DNA of 64,000 nucleotides from Diplonema japonicum (lineage: Eukaryota; Euglenozoa; Diplonemea; Diplonemida; Diplonemidae): positions 124,001 to 188,000 of the forward strand of contig OZ025716.1 of the NCBI GenBank assembly GCA_964019335.1, written 5' to 3'. The notes under the pieces are model-generated. The model was not told the DNA's origin. It did no database searches and worked only from the letters and a program-made list of their open reading frames with translations. The translations under genes and the position numbers were made by a program. Shown one piece after another: positions 10,225 to 18,875 of this stretch (the stretch's first letter is position 1; every line of letters begins with the position of its first letter).

Positions 10225-10556
10225 AAACTTTTGTCCCCCCCCCCCCGTCCTTTTTTTTTTACTGTTCTTTTTTTTCCTATCCACTTGTAGTTGTCTATGT
10301 TTTTTTTTTTTTTTGTTTCCCCCTTTTTTTTTTTCTTTGTACTCGTTTCCACTTCGTCGTTTTACACACTAATGAAAGAAAAAAAAGAAAAAAAAAACTA
10401 GTTTGGCGCTCCATTTGTTTGTGCGCACGAGCGGAATTTTACCTAATAAAATAGCTCATTACGCTGCCATCAACTAGTTTTTAGTCTCGACAATAATATT
10501 GTTAAAACAAAAAAGTCCCTACACCTTTTAAAAAAAAAGACAATATATATAGCACA
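10225..10556. other. Intergenic spacer with repeat R1
   Basis: RasGEF 3' flank made of C- and T-runs, followed by an R1 MITE-like copy (10,396-10,508) and a short A-rich leader before the next ATG. The 3'-flank part at about 10,248-10,305 reappears at 12,123-12,178, which proves that the duplication included it. Confidence 0.6.
10396..10508 (-). mobile_element. R1 MITE-like repeat, copy 1
   Basis: The copy is flanked by AACTAGTTT and its inverse, with inner CGCTC / GAGCG complementary blocks, and an outer TCTCGACAATAATATTGTTA. It matches the copies at 34,864-34,984 and 50,960-51,070 over nearly all its length. Confidence 0.65.
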
Positions 10557-11534
10557 ATGTCGGGGGTACTGTGGGTGGTGGCAGCGATGGCGCTCGGCCA
10601 AGGGACGTGCCCAACCGCGCCGGCTGTGCCTGAAGACAGGAGAGCAAATAAAAACAAAGCAATCATCTGCAGTTACAACCTGAAGTGGCTCTTCGATGGA
10701 GTCAACGACCGTGTGTCACCGTGGGACGTCCCACAGGCAGAGGCACACATCGTAGAGGTAGCCGCGGGCATGGATCAGGTCAATGCGGATGTGTACATCC
10801 TTGAGGAGGTGGAGGACTGCACAGTGGTCGAGGCAATGCGCAAGAAGATGACAAACGGCGATGACTATAAAGTATACATTGTGAAGGGTACTGATTCGTA
10901 CACCGGACAAGATGTTGCTTTGCTGACCAAAATCGACCCCATCATCGATTTGTACCGATCGAAGGCTAAAGAAGCGTTCCCAGTCACAGGCGGGACCTGC
11001 TCGTCGCCCTCTAGCCCCGGCACGACAGGTGTCTCGAAACATCTTGCAACCAAGATACAGCTCCGTCCCAACCTCATTGTCGGTATTGTGGGTGTGCATC
11101 TCTTGGCATGGCCTACTGATAAAACAAGATGCTCCAAACGGGAGGCGCAGGCAAAGGTGATCGCAGCCATTGCCACTGAGGTGAGCATAGGAGCGCAGGG
11201 TGTCATGGTGATGGGGGACTTCAACGACTACAGCGGGACACTGCTCGATGTGAAGGACCACATACCTGTCAGCAGGACGCTGGAGATCATCAAGGAGGCC
11301 ACCACCCCACCCATGCACGAGGCTGCCGTTGCTGTTGCCAAGGCGGACCGCAGCACGCACGGGACGGGGTCCCTCGGGAGCATGATCGACCACGTGCTGA
11401 TGTCGCAGTCGCTGGTCCCCTACATCGAGAGCGTCGCTATTCTGCACAACATCACCGCCTCTGACCACTTCCCTGTGGTTGTCGTTCTGAACTTCGAGAC
11501 CCCCGTCCCTGACACCGATGCGCCAGTCTGTTGA
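10557..11534 (+). CDS. Truncated secreted EEP (DNase I-like) nuclease, duplicate copy
   Basis: The protein has 325 residues. Residues 1-320 equal those of the full gene at 13,152; positions differ by a constant 2,595 nt at both ends of the shared block, so there are no net indels. It has a signal peptide (about 1-15) and the EEP core: SYNLKWLFD, the catalytic ILEEVED, VMGDFNDY and the final SDHFPVVV. The shared sequence stops at 11,517. The ORF then runs into the RasGEF copy and ends after DTDAPVC. The Thr/Pro/Ala stalk and membrane anchor are thus lost, which would make a soluble secreted enzyme. Whether it is expressed is unknown; it could be a pseudogene with an intact domain. Confidence 0.75.
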   Translation: MSGVLWVVAAMALGQGTCPTAPAVPEDRRANKNKAIICSYNLKWLFDGVNDRVSPWDVPQAEAHIVEVAAGMDQVNADVYILEEVEDCTVVEAMRKKMTNGDDYKVYIVKGTDSYTGQDVALLTKIDPIIDLYRSKAKEAFPVTGGTCSSPSSPGTTGVSKHLATKIQLRPNLIVGIVGVHLLAWPTDKTRCSKREAQAKVIAAIATEVSIGAQGVMVMGDFNDYSGTLLDVKDHIPVSRTLEIIKEATTPPMHEAAVAVAKADRSTHGTGSLGSMIDHVLMSQSLVPYIESVAILHNITASDHFPVVVVLNFETPVPDTDAPVC

Positions 11535-12178
11535 GAATAACATCAACAGCATCCGAGGCGACAACCACACCAGCAGTACCTGAGACATCAATGCTGTCGG
11601 TGGCATCTGCAGTTCACGACCAGTCCACATCACGCATTACAGCAACAGATGACGAAGAAGACAAACAGCTTCTACAATGGAAAAAACAATCTACGTCATC
11701 AAGACGTACAAACCAGGGTCATCACACGACCTACCGCCTCACGAGAAAGCACAGAACTCCTTCGTGTCATAATCCACCATCTCCAAGTCAGAGGCAAGAC
11801 AAACCTCATCGGTACCATCAGAAGCGAAGCCTTACACAACAACATCGCAATGGGGCTTAACCCAGGAGGCAGACGCAGATGGAACCGAGCTTACAACGAT
11901 GTACAAGAACGCCTTGAGATACCTCCCTCCCTTGACAACTGTTTGGCACCATGTTAAACCATGGCCGACGAAAAACTACCACAAAGATGTTATTCCTTTG
12001 AAAGGTATTCCTCAGTACCACGACAGCCAGGAATACGCCAGTCACTACACTGTGTACAATTTGTTGGAACTGGACGATGCCAACACGCACGACATTCCGT
12101 TCGAAACAACTTCACGAATGCCCATCCTTTTTACTGTTCTTTTTCCTATCCTCTTGTGGTTGTCTATGTTTTTTTTTC
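11535..12178 (+). pseudogene. Degenerate partial copy of the RasGEF gene
   Basis: Bases 11,535-12,120 align to 8,294-8,950 (RasGEF codons about 86-304) with deletions of about 20, 23 and 9 nt and some substitutions. The alignment then jumps, so 12,123-12,178 matches the RasGEF 3' flank at about 10,248-10,305. The whole catalytic RasGEF domain is therefore missing and the frame is broken at least twice. No RasGEF product is possible from it. It is joined upstream to the truncated nuclease and downstream to the LINE-tail ORF. Confidence 0.85.
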
Positions 12179-12184
12179 TTGAAC

Positions 12185-13024
12185 ATGGGCCAGGCACCAA
12201 CGACGGAGGTATCGCACACGCAAGGATTCAGATGCGACCTGTGCAAGTCACCACACCCGGACACGGTGACCTTACTCCGCCATCAGCTGTATGAGTGCGC
12301 CTGTGCACAAGAGGAACTGGCACTAGACGGAATGGAGCCATTGCGCAACAGATCAGGATGGCCCCTATGTCTGGAGCTGCACGCGATACTGCCGAGGGGG
12401 CATGTCTTCGCACACCTGGAGAAGCTGCAGCGATACATGGCTGTAGTGGTCGGGAAACGGGATGTGGAGCTCATGCAAATAGACAACGCCAGCACACAGC
12501 CGCTGCCGTGGGTACGCGATGTGGAGGGAAGGAGATGCCTCGTGCCGACGGCGGGGGAGCTCGAAGGAGTGGGAGGAATCGTCGCAGAATTCTTGAACCC
12601 GCTGCTGCAGTGGTTGTCACAGCTACGATGGGTGAAGGAGGACACCAGCTCTGAAGTGTCAGCGGTGGAATTGGCCATCGACTTCGAATGGACGACAGGC
12701 AAGTTACTGGGAGGTCTGCTGGAAGATAGGGCTCGCAAGATCAAAGCACTGATAAGAAAGCTGAACGCGGCATGCAGAGCACGGAAGAAGCCACGCCCCT
12801 TCCCGGCGGATGAACAGAAGAGAGTGAAGTCCCTCATCGCAATAGGTGGGAAAACGACTATGGGTTTCGCCAGGAGGCCCATCTTCGCCACCCACTCCAC
12901 GCACGACAAGCTGATGGAACTGAAAGCCGCTTACAAGCGAGACCGCATCACGCGACTCCGCAAGACGCTCAAGGCCTCGATTGGAACGAAAGCAATGCTC
13001 CAGAAGGGGAGTATAAATAGATAG
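12185..13024 (+). CDS. LINE-tail-like zinc-finger protein, copy A
   Basis: The protein has 279 residues from ATG 12,185. Near the N-terminus is a C-x2-C-x12-H-x4-C finger (CDLCKSPH ... LRHQLYEC), like the finger after the reverse transcriptase in many non-LTR retrotransposons. Then follow LCLELHAILPRGH, LQRYMAVVVGKRD, VELAIDFEWTTGK, and PFPADEQKRVKSL with RRPIFA. The same order occurs at 46,524-47,588 and, without the finger, at 59,035-59,654. There is no reverse transcriptase or endonuclease here, so it is either a 5'-truncated insertion or a free-standing gene of retroelement origin. It starts at the T-run end of the RasGEF copy; a poly-A run follows at about 13,103-13,119. Confidence 0.6.
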   Translation: MGQAPTTEVSHTQGFRCDLCKSPHPDTVTLLRHQLYECACAQEELALDGMEPLRNRSGWPLCLELHAILPRGHVFAHLEKLQRYMAVVVGKRDVELMQIDNASTQPLPWVRDVEGRRCLVPTAGELEGVGGIVAEFLNPLLQWLSQLRWVKEDTSSEVSAVELAIDFEWTTGKLLGGLLEDRARKIKALIRKLNAACRARKKPRPFPADEQKRVKSLIAIGGKTTMGFARRPIFATHSTHDKLMELKAAYKRDRITRLRKTLKASIGTKAMLQKGSINR

Positions 13025-13151
13025 CCCCCCCAACCCACCCAAGGGCGGCCCTCCATGAGGGGGTTTGTCCTGCACTTTGAGTTTCTTCTTCTTTTTTTTT
13101 CAAAAAAAAAAAAAAAAAAGCCCCTACACCTTTTTAAAAGAATTTATCACA

Positions 13152-15488
13152 ATGTCGGGGGTACTGTGGGTGGTGGCAGCGATGGCGCTCGGCCAAGGGA
13201 CGTGCCCAACCGCGCCGGCTGTGCCTGAAGACAGGAGAGCAAATAAAAACAAAGCAATCATCTGCAGTTACAACCTGAAGTGGCTCTTCGATGGAGTCAA
13301 CGACCGTGTGTCACCGTGGGACGTCCCACAGGCAGAGGCACACATCGTAGAGGTAGCCGCGGGCATGGATCAGGTCAATGCGGATGTGTACATCCTTGAG
13401 GAGGTGGAGGACTGCACAGTGGTCGAGGCAATGCGCAAGAAGATGACAAACGGCGATGACTATAAAGTATACATTGTGAAGGGTACTGATTCGTACACCG
13501 GACAAGATGTTGCTTTGCTGACCAAAATCGACCCCATCATCGATTTGTACCGATCGAAGGCTAAAGAAGCGTTCCCAGTCACAGGCGGGACCTGCTCGTC
13601 GCCCTCTAGCCCCGGCACGACAGGTGTCTCGAAACATCTTGCAACCAAGATACAGCTCCGTCCCAACCTCATTGTCGGTATTGTGGGTGTGCATCTCTTG
13701 GCATGGCCTACTGATAAAACAAGATGCTCCAAACGGGAGGCGCAGGCAAAGGTGATCGCAGCCATTGCCACTGAGGTGAGCATAGGAGCGCAGGGTGTCA
13801 TGGTGATGGGGGACTTCAACGACTACAGCGGGACACTGCTCGATGTGAAGGACCACATACCTGTCAGCAGGACGCTGGAGATCATCAAGGAGGCCACCAC
13901 CCCACCCATGCACGAGGCTGCCGTTGCTGTTGCCAAGGCGGACCGCAGCACGCACGGGACGGGGTCCCTCGGGAGCATGATCGACCACGTGCTGATGTCG
14001 CAGTCGCTGGTCCCCTACATCGAGAGCGTCGCTATTCTGCACAACATCACCGCCTCTGACCACTTCCCTGTGGTTGTCGTTCTGAACTTCGAGACCCCCG
14101 TCCCTGACACCGCAACCCCAACTGCCGCCCCCACGCCGGCACCAGACACATCAGCCCCTGCCACCCCTGCTACCGATGTACCTGCCACCAATGCACCTGC
14201 AACCGATGCACCTGCCACTGGTGCACCTGCCACTGATGCGCCTGCTACCGATGCACCTGCCACCCCGGAGCCCGTAACGCCAGTTACTTCGGCTCCAAGC
14301 ACTGGTGCGCCTGCTACTGATGCACCAGCTACCGATGCACCTGCCACTGACGCACCTGCCACTGGTGCACCTGCTACCGATGCACCTGCCACCCCGGAGC
14401 CCGTAACGCCAGTTACTTCGGCTCCAAGCACTGATGCACCTGCCACTGATGCACCTGCCACCGGTGCTCCTGACACCACAGCACCTGTGACCAACGTGCC
14501 CATAACTTCTGCACCCGACACAAGTGCCCCTGTGACGGTAGCGCCTCGAACAGCTGTTCCGGGCAGCCCAGTTACAGAGGCACCTGACACACCTGTCCCA
14601 GTGACCGCAGCCCCTGTTACAACAGCTCCCGTTACAACAGCGCCTGCGACCAACGCGCCCGACACCAAAGCACCGGGCACACTTGCGCCAGCAACCGCTG
14701 CCCCTGCAACAGGCATCCCAGGTGTTCCACCTACCACTGCACCTAGTACAGCAATGCCGACATCTTCCCCTTCCACCAACCCACCGGTGACCGCAGCACC
14801 AACCAGCGCACCTTCGACTAATGCCCCAGCTACGGGAATCCCAGGTGTTCCCACTACACCTGCACCTGACACGATGGCACCCAAGACAAGCGCTCCTCTG
14901 ACTCAGGCTCCAGTAACACCGGCTCCTGCGACAGGTATACCAGGTGTTCCTCCAACCCCAGCGCCTGACACGGTGGCGCCGACGAGCCCTCCTGTGACCG
15001 CTGCCCCTGCTACTGGTATTCCAGGCGTACCCCCTACCCCCGCACCCGATACCGTGGTGCCAACAGTATCACCTGCAACAGGTGCTCCGAGCGCCTCCAC
15101 GCTTGCTCCTAATACAACGGTTCCCGCCACTGGTGCTCCAGTGACGGACACCCCGAAAGAGCCGAATGCTACCAATGCGCCTGCAACCCCCGAGCCAGAG
15201 CTGTCGAAAGGTTCGACACTCGAGCCGACTCCCGTGCCTGATACGGCAGAGTCGTCAAAGTGGTGGGTGTGGGTGCTGTGCGTGGCGGGAGGGTTACTCT
15301 GTGTGGGGGGTGCTGTAGCTGCTTGGATGAAGCACAGAGCCAGCCAGCAGATACGTATAAATGATATTTTGAACTCGAGCTTCGGCTCTGCGTCGGCGTC
15401 GATGGTCCCCATCGAACGAGTCGATAGCCCAGTGAACTTTTCTGACGGCCAGAAGGACACCGGACACCACCCCACCTTTGTGCTGTGA
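13152..15488 (+). CDS. Surface-anchored EEP (DNase I-like) nuclease with mucin-like stalk
   Basis: The protein has 778 residues. A signal peptide (about 1-15) leads into an exonuclease/endonuclease/phosphatase domain (about 30-315) with SYNLKWLFD, ILEEVED, VMGDFNDY and SDHFPVVV, the usual metal and catalytic sites. Residues about 320-695 are a Thr/Pro/Ala repeat region (APATDAP-type units, then GIPGVPPTPAPDT-type units), expected to be O-glycosylated. A TM helix (about 703-725, WWVWVLCVAGGLL) is followed by a 50-residue cytoplasmic tail. The likely role is cleavage of nucleic acid or a phosphodiester at the cell surface, perhaps for scavenging. I chose ATG 13,152 because it matches the copy at 10,557; the frame upstream is a homopolymer. 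Confidence 0.88.
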   Translation: MSGVLWVVAAMALGQGTCPTAPAVPEDRRANKNKAIICSYNLKWLFDGVNDRVSPWDVPQAEAHIVEVAAGMDQVNADVYILEEVEDCTVVEAMRKKMTNGDDYKVYIVKGTDSYTGQDVALLTKIDPIIDLYRSKAKEAFPVTGGTCSSPSSPGTTGVSKHLATKIQLRPNLIVGIVGVHLLAWPTDKTRCSKREAQAKVIAAIATEVSIGAQGVMVMGDFNDYSGTLLDVKDHIPVSRTLEIIKEATTPPMHEAAVAVAKADRSTHGTGSLGSMIDHVLMSQSLVPYIESVAILHNITASDHFPVVVVLNFETPVPDTATPTAAPTPAPDTSAPATPATDVPATNAPATDAPATGAPATDAPATDAPATPEPVTPVTSAPSTGAPATDAPATDAPATDAPATGAPATDAPATPEPVTPVTSAPSTDAPATDAPATGAPDTTAPVTNVPITSAPDTSAPVTVAPRTAVPGSPVTEAPDTPVPVTAAPVTTAPVTTAPATNAPDTKAPGTLAPATAAPATGIPGVPPTTAPSTAMPTSSPSTNPPVTAAPTSAPSTNAPATGIPGVPTTPAPDTMAPKTSAPLTQAPVTPAPATGIPGVPPTPAPDTVAPTSPPVTAAPATGIPGVPPTPAPDTVVPTVSPATGAPSASTLAPNTTVPATGAPVTDTPKEPNATNAPATPEPELSKGSTLEPTPVPDTAESSKWWVWVLCVAGGLLCVGGAVAAWMKHRASQQIRINDILNSSFGSASASMVPIERVDSPVNFSDGQKDTGHHPTFVL
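14112..15240 (+). repeat. Degenerate tandem repeats coding for a mucin-like stalk
   Basis: The DNA is a nested array. Small units encode APATDAP and APATGAP. A larger unit with ATPEPVTPVTSAPST occurs twice in a row, and a later unit with ATGIPGVP occurs about five times. Such arrays often change length between strains. The breakpoint of the truncated nuclease copy falls at the start of this array. Confidence 0.8.
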
Positions 15489-15534
15489 CCTGTCCTTAAC
15501 CGGCTATTCCTTACGAGAAACCTTTTCTTCAGAC

Positions 15535-15571
<37 letters not shown>

Positions 15572-17391
15572 ACAAAAAAAAATTGATCTAAGTCCACACG
15601 TCCGTTCCCTCCTCTCCCCCCCCCTTTTTTTTCTCTTCATATTATATAAAGGTCGTTTCCTACTTTGAGAAATATATATTGCAAAAAAAAAAAAAAAAAA
15701 AATAAGAATTTTAAAAAAAGTAAAATCTTATATTGAAAAAAAAAAAAAGAAAAGAAACACGGGACATACACGTTGCATCAGTGGTTTTCTTTTTGTGTCG
15801 GTTATGTGTATTTTTTTTTTCTTCTTTTTTTTTTTTGCGCAAATTCCCCGATACGATAGAAAAGAAGCGTGTGCCCTTGTTATGGTCAATGTGCTCGGGA
15901 TAGAAGATTTGGACTAGGGCAGTTACCTGTCCCCTAAGTTTTCACAAATCTCCGGTTACTTAATGGGGAATAATAATAATAAAAAGGAACAAAAACCTTA
16001 CCCATGTTTTTTATTATTATTTTTTTTTTTTTATGTAGTATTTTATTTTTTTTTTAAATGAAAAAAATTGTTTCTCAGTTTCAAACGCATATTCTTTCTT
16101 TTTTTTCTTTTTTTTTTTCTTTCCTTCTTCTGTCTTTTTTTTGTTTTGTTTTTTTTTTTTTTTTTTTTTTTTTTTTTCCTTCCCTTTTCACGAGCGTCCT
16201 TCTTTTTTTCGTTATGTTCTCACCTATGCTCGCAACTGGCGGTACCCTGTCTGATGGTAGTCCTGGTTTTTTTTTTTTTTTTTTAAAAAGAATCTTTTTT
16301 TTTTTGTGCACAAAATGGCGGGATTAATGTCTCCCCCATTTATTGTTTTTCTGTTTACTTTTCTTCCCTTTTTCTTTTTCTTTTTTTTTTTTCTAAACAA
16401 AAGGGGAGCGCAGCATCGTGCTTTTGCGGGGGTTGCTTTTTATTGTCGGTATTAAAAACTAGCTGAGGGCAGCGTAATGAGCTGCCATCGCGAACTAGTT
16501 TAACCCCCCCCGGCACATTCGAAGCAACAGTCAGTTCCTCTTTCTTCTAATTATCCTCCAAACGGATGAAATTTGTTCACGGAACAAAAGTAACAAACGA
16601 CTTGATTGGCTCTTTCCCCCCCTTTTTTTTTTCCATTATTTTTTTCCACGCTGTTGATTGAGTTACTTTAGCATAAGATTCCCCCTGATTTCTTCTTTTT
16701 TTTTGTTTCGTTTGCCAAAAAAAAAGGGTGGAATGGAAACCGATAAAAAGAAAAAAGAGAGAGAAAAAAAGGGGGGGGGGGAATAAAAAAAGAAGGGGAA
16801 AAAAAATAAAAAGAGGGGATGGAGAGGAGAAATCCCTTTTAAAGAAAATCTTAAAGCAAGAAAATCATAGCCGTTGTCCCCCTCCTTTTCCCCCCCACCT
16901 TTTTTTTTTGACTTTTTTTTTCCCGTTGTCTCCTTTTATTTCCCGTCGTTGTGTTTTACCTTTTTTTTTTTTTTTTTTTTTTTCGGTTTTTGCGTTGACG
17001 GCCTATAACCGGGACCACGCCCACCTTTTTAAAAAAAGGGGGAAAAAAAAAAAAAAAAAAAAAAAAAAGCTCTTGTTTTTTTTAAAATGTCTCTTTTTTT
17101 TTTCTGTCCTTCCCACAATTCAATCCAGTAAATCAGGATTTTTTTCTGGGGGGGAGGGGGGAGGTGTCGGAAGGGTTAATTTTTTTTTTTTCAGTCAGAA
17201 AAAGGGGGGGGGAAATTTTTTTTCTCCCCCTATCCCTACCCCTTTCTTTTTTTTTTTTCTTCTTTCTCCTTCCCGTTTCTATTTTTTTTTGTTTTGTTTT
17301 TGAAAAAGCAAATGCGAATCTGAACGACCAAAAGGGGGGTAGAGAGGAGGAAGAGTCCCTGTATGCAACCGATTTCTTTCTTCTCGCCTCG
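15489..17391. other. Gene-free spacer, low complexity
   Basis: 1.9 kb dominated by poly-A, poly-T and purine or pyrimidine tracts. Complex patches at about 15,840-15,970 and 16,540-16,680 show no ORF I can support. An R1 fragment lies at 16,454-16,502 and a weak R5 match directly after it. Confidence 0.55.
16454..16502 (+). mobile_element. R1 MITE-like repeat, short internally deleted copy
   Basis: Both ends (AAAAACTAG ... AACTAGTTT) and the GGCAGCGTAATGAGCT block are kept. The middle is lost, leaving about 49 bp. GGCAGC and GCTGCC can pair as a small hairpin. Confidence 0.5.
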
Positions 17392-18126
17392 ATGAATATG
17401 TTGCCTGTTGATGCATTTCGCACCATTATGGGGCACTGCACAGCGCAAGAGATGGCCAAGTATTCGACAGTGTGCAGCACTTGGTACCGACGGTTCGAGT
17501 ATCGCCTACAACCTATCCGCAAACACTTATCGATCACCGGCCTCACCTGGCTGAAGAAGAAACATGAATTCAAAGACGCTTGGAAAACAATTCATCCCGG
17601 GCATCATGCTGCTAAAACTATAATAGTTCTCACCATGTCTAACCCAAAGGTGGGAGGGACCACCCTGTGCAGGGCCGTTGCGAAAGAATCCCCAAAGACT
17701 GAAACTCTCTTCACAACCGCCATTAGCAACGGGACAAGCAGCTTGACTTTGCAAATAATGACCGATGTGTGCAATCCGCACAGCAACCGCACCCCTCCCG
17801 GGTTCTTCATTCTCCTATACGATACGTCCAGTGTAGATTCTATTTTGTACTTTTCCCGAAAGGTGCTCTGTGGAGGGCCCTACATCTTGGTGGGGACGAA
17901 GTGCGACCTCCCCCCTGATCCTGTGGCCTCAGATCTTGCGGCGATGTTTGCGGAGTCCCTTGGTGTACCCCATGTCAGGACCTCCGCAAGGACATTGGAA
18001 GGGTTGCCGGAACTAATGGAGTTCGTCACTTGGCAGGCAGCAAGGCTCTCCGTTCAGTTTAAGCCGATCACCCTGCCGCCTCCCGAGCCCAAGCCCGTTT
18101 GTCACCATCCTTGCTGTCTGATGTGA
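17392..18126 (+). CDS. F-box/Ras-like GTPase fusion with C-terminal CaaX motif
   Basis: The protein has 244 residues. Residues 1-40 (NMLPVDAFRTIMGHC, MAKYSTVCSTWYRRF) fit an F-box. From about 65 there is a Ras-like fold: a phosphate-loop position reading NPKVGGTTLC, where the usual GxxxxGK[ST] is not kept; ILLYDTSSVDS in place of the switch/G3 region; VGTKCDLP for NKxD; and RTSARTLEG for the SA motif. The last residues HHPCCLM end in a CaaX box (CCLM), which would allow farnesylation. A known-family reading is a membrane-tethered SCF substrate adaptor carrying a pseudo-GTPase; this is inference. I chose ATG 17,392 because the upstream frame is homopolymer. Confidence 0.75.
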   Translation: MNMLPVDAFRTIMGHCTAQEMAKYSTVCSTWYRRFEYRLQPIRKHLSITGLTWLKKKHEFKDAWKTIHPGHHAAKTIIVLTMSNPKVGGTTLCRAVAKESPKTETLFTTAISNGTSSLTLQIMTDVCNPHSNRTPPGFFILLYDTSSVDSILYFSRKVLCGGPYILVGTKCDLPPDPVASDLAAMFAESLGVPHVRTSARTLEGLPELMEFVTWQAARLSVQFKPITLPPPEPKPVCHHPCCLM

Positions 18127-18240
18127 AGATTGGGTCCGCGATGCGGGGGGAGGAAAAAGAAAAAAAAAAAAAACGTTTATACCTTCCCTCTTGTTTCTTT
18201 TCGTGTCGCTCATGGTACAATTATCCCAATAATAAGGTGC

Positions 18241-18783
18241 ATGCCTGAAATAGGTCTTTGCGCTGACCTGCTGGTGGAGGTCGCTGCTTATCTGGGGTAT
18301 CGGGACCTTGCTACTTGCGGGAGGGTCAATGTAAGCTTCAGAAAGGCTGTTGGGCACAAAAGAGTGCTTTTAAATGCTATTGAAAACACAGAAGGCGGCA
18401 GCACAGTGTGCCATCGCCTCGTGGCAAGGATGAAGGCAGTCGTGGTAGCAGGCGGGGTCGCTGGAGTGCTGCCCCCCTCTAAGGTGTACGGGTTCCTTGT
18501 GATGACACACAAGCACCGGGCAACCTCCGTGGCCTTGCGCTCACGCCAGTCGGTGACGAACTGGCCCCTCAGCAACACTTACCCGCATGATTATATCTCG
18601 ATGATTAGAGCACAGATCCCACCCCTTCAAGCCAGGCTGGACACAATATTATCCTGCTTATCTTTAGGCGTTGCCAGCTTCGGCCCTGTGGCAGCCTCTC
18701 TGTCCCCTGCCCCGGTGTTGTCGGCAATGTGGCCTGACAGAATCGACGTCAACTCAAGTAAAAAAAAAGTTACGTTTCCCTAG
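18241..18783 (+). CDS. F-box-like protein
   Basis: The protein has 180 residues. Residues 1-40 (GLCADLLVEVAAYLGYRDLATCGRVNVSFRKAV) fit an F-box, the Skp1-binding part of SCF ubiquitin ligases. The rest has no repeat I recognise. It lies 114 bp after the F-box/GTPase gene on the same strand, so the two may be functionally linked or share an origin. I chose the ATG at 18,241 because the frame before it is an A-run and non-conserved. The end is uncertain: a GTAAAA...CCCTAG stretch at the 3' end could be an intron instead of coding sequence. Confidence 0.6.
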   Translation: MPEIGLCADLLVEVAAYLGYRDLATCGRVNVSFRKAVGHKRVLLNAIENTEGGSTVCHRLVARMKAVVVAGGVAGVLPPSKVYGFLVMTHKHRATSVALRSRQSVTNWPLSNTYPHDYISMIRAQIPPLQARLDTILSCLSLGVASFGPVAASLSPAPVLSAMWPDRIDVNSSKKKVTFP

Positions 18784-18875
18784 CTATTTGTTTCGTTTTT
18801 TTTTTTTTTTCCAGGGAATGTAAAACCCCTTCATGAAAAAAAAAAAAGAGGAGGGAGCAGGGAAGAGGGGAAAAA

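Noticed and set aside
14015..14884. Antisense Gly/Ala/Val repeat ORF
   Set aside because: It is the mirror of the mucin-like repeat array, without independent support.
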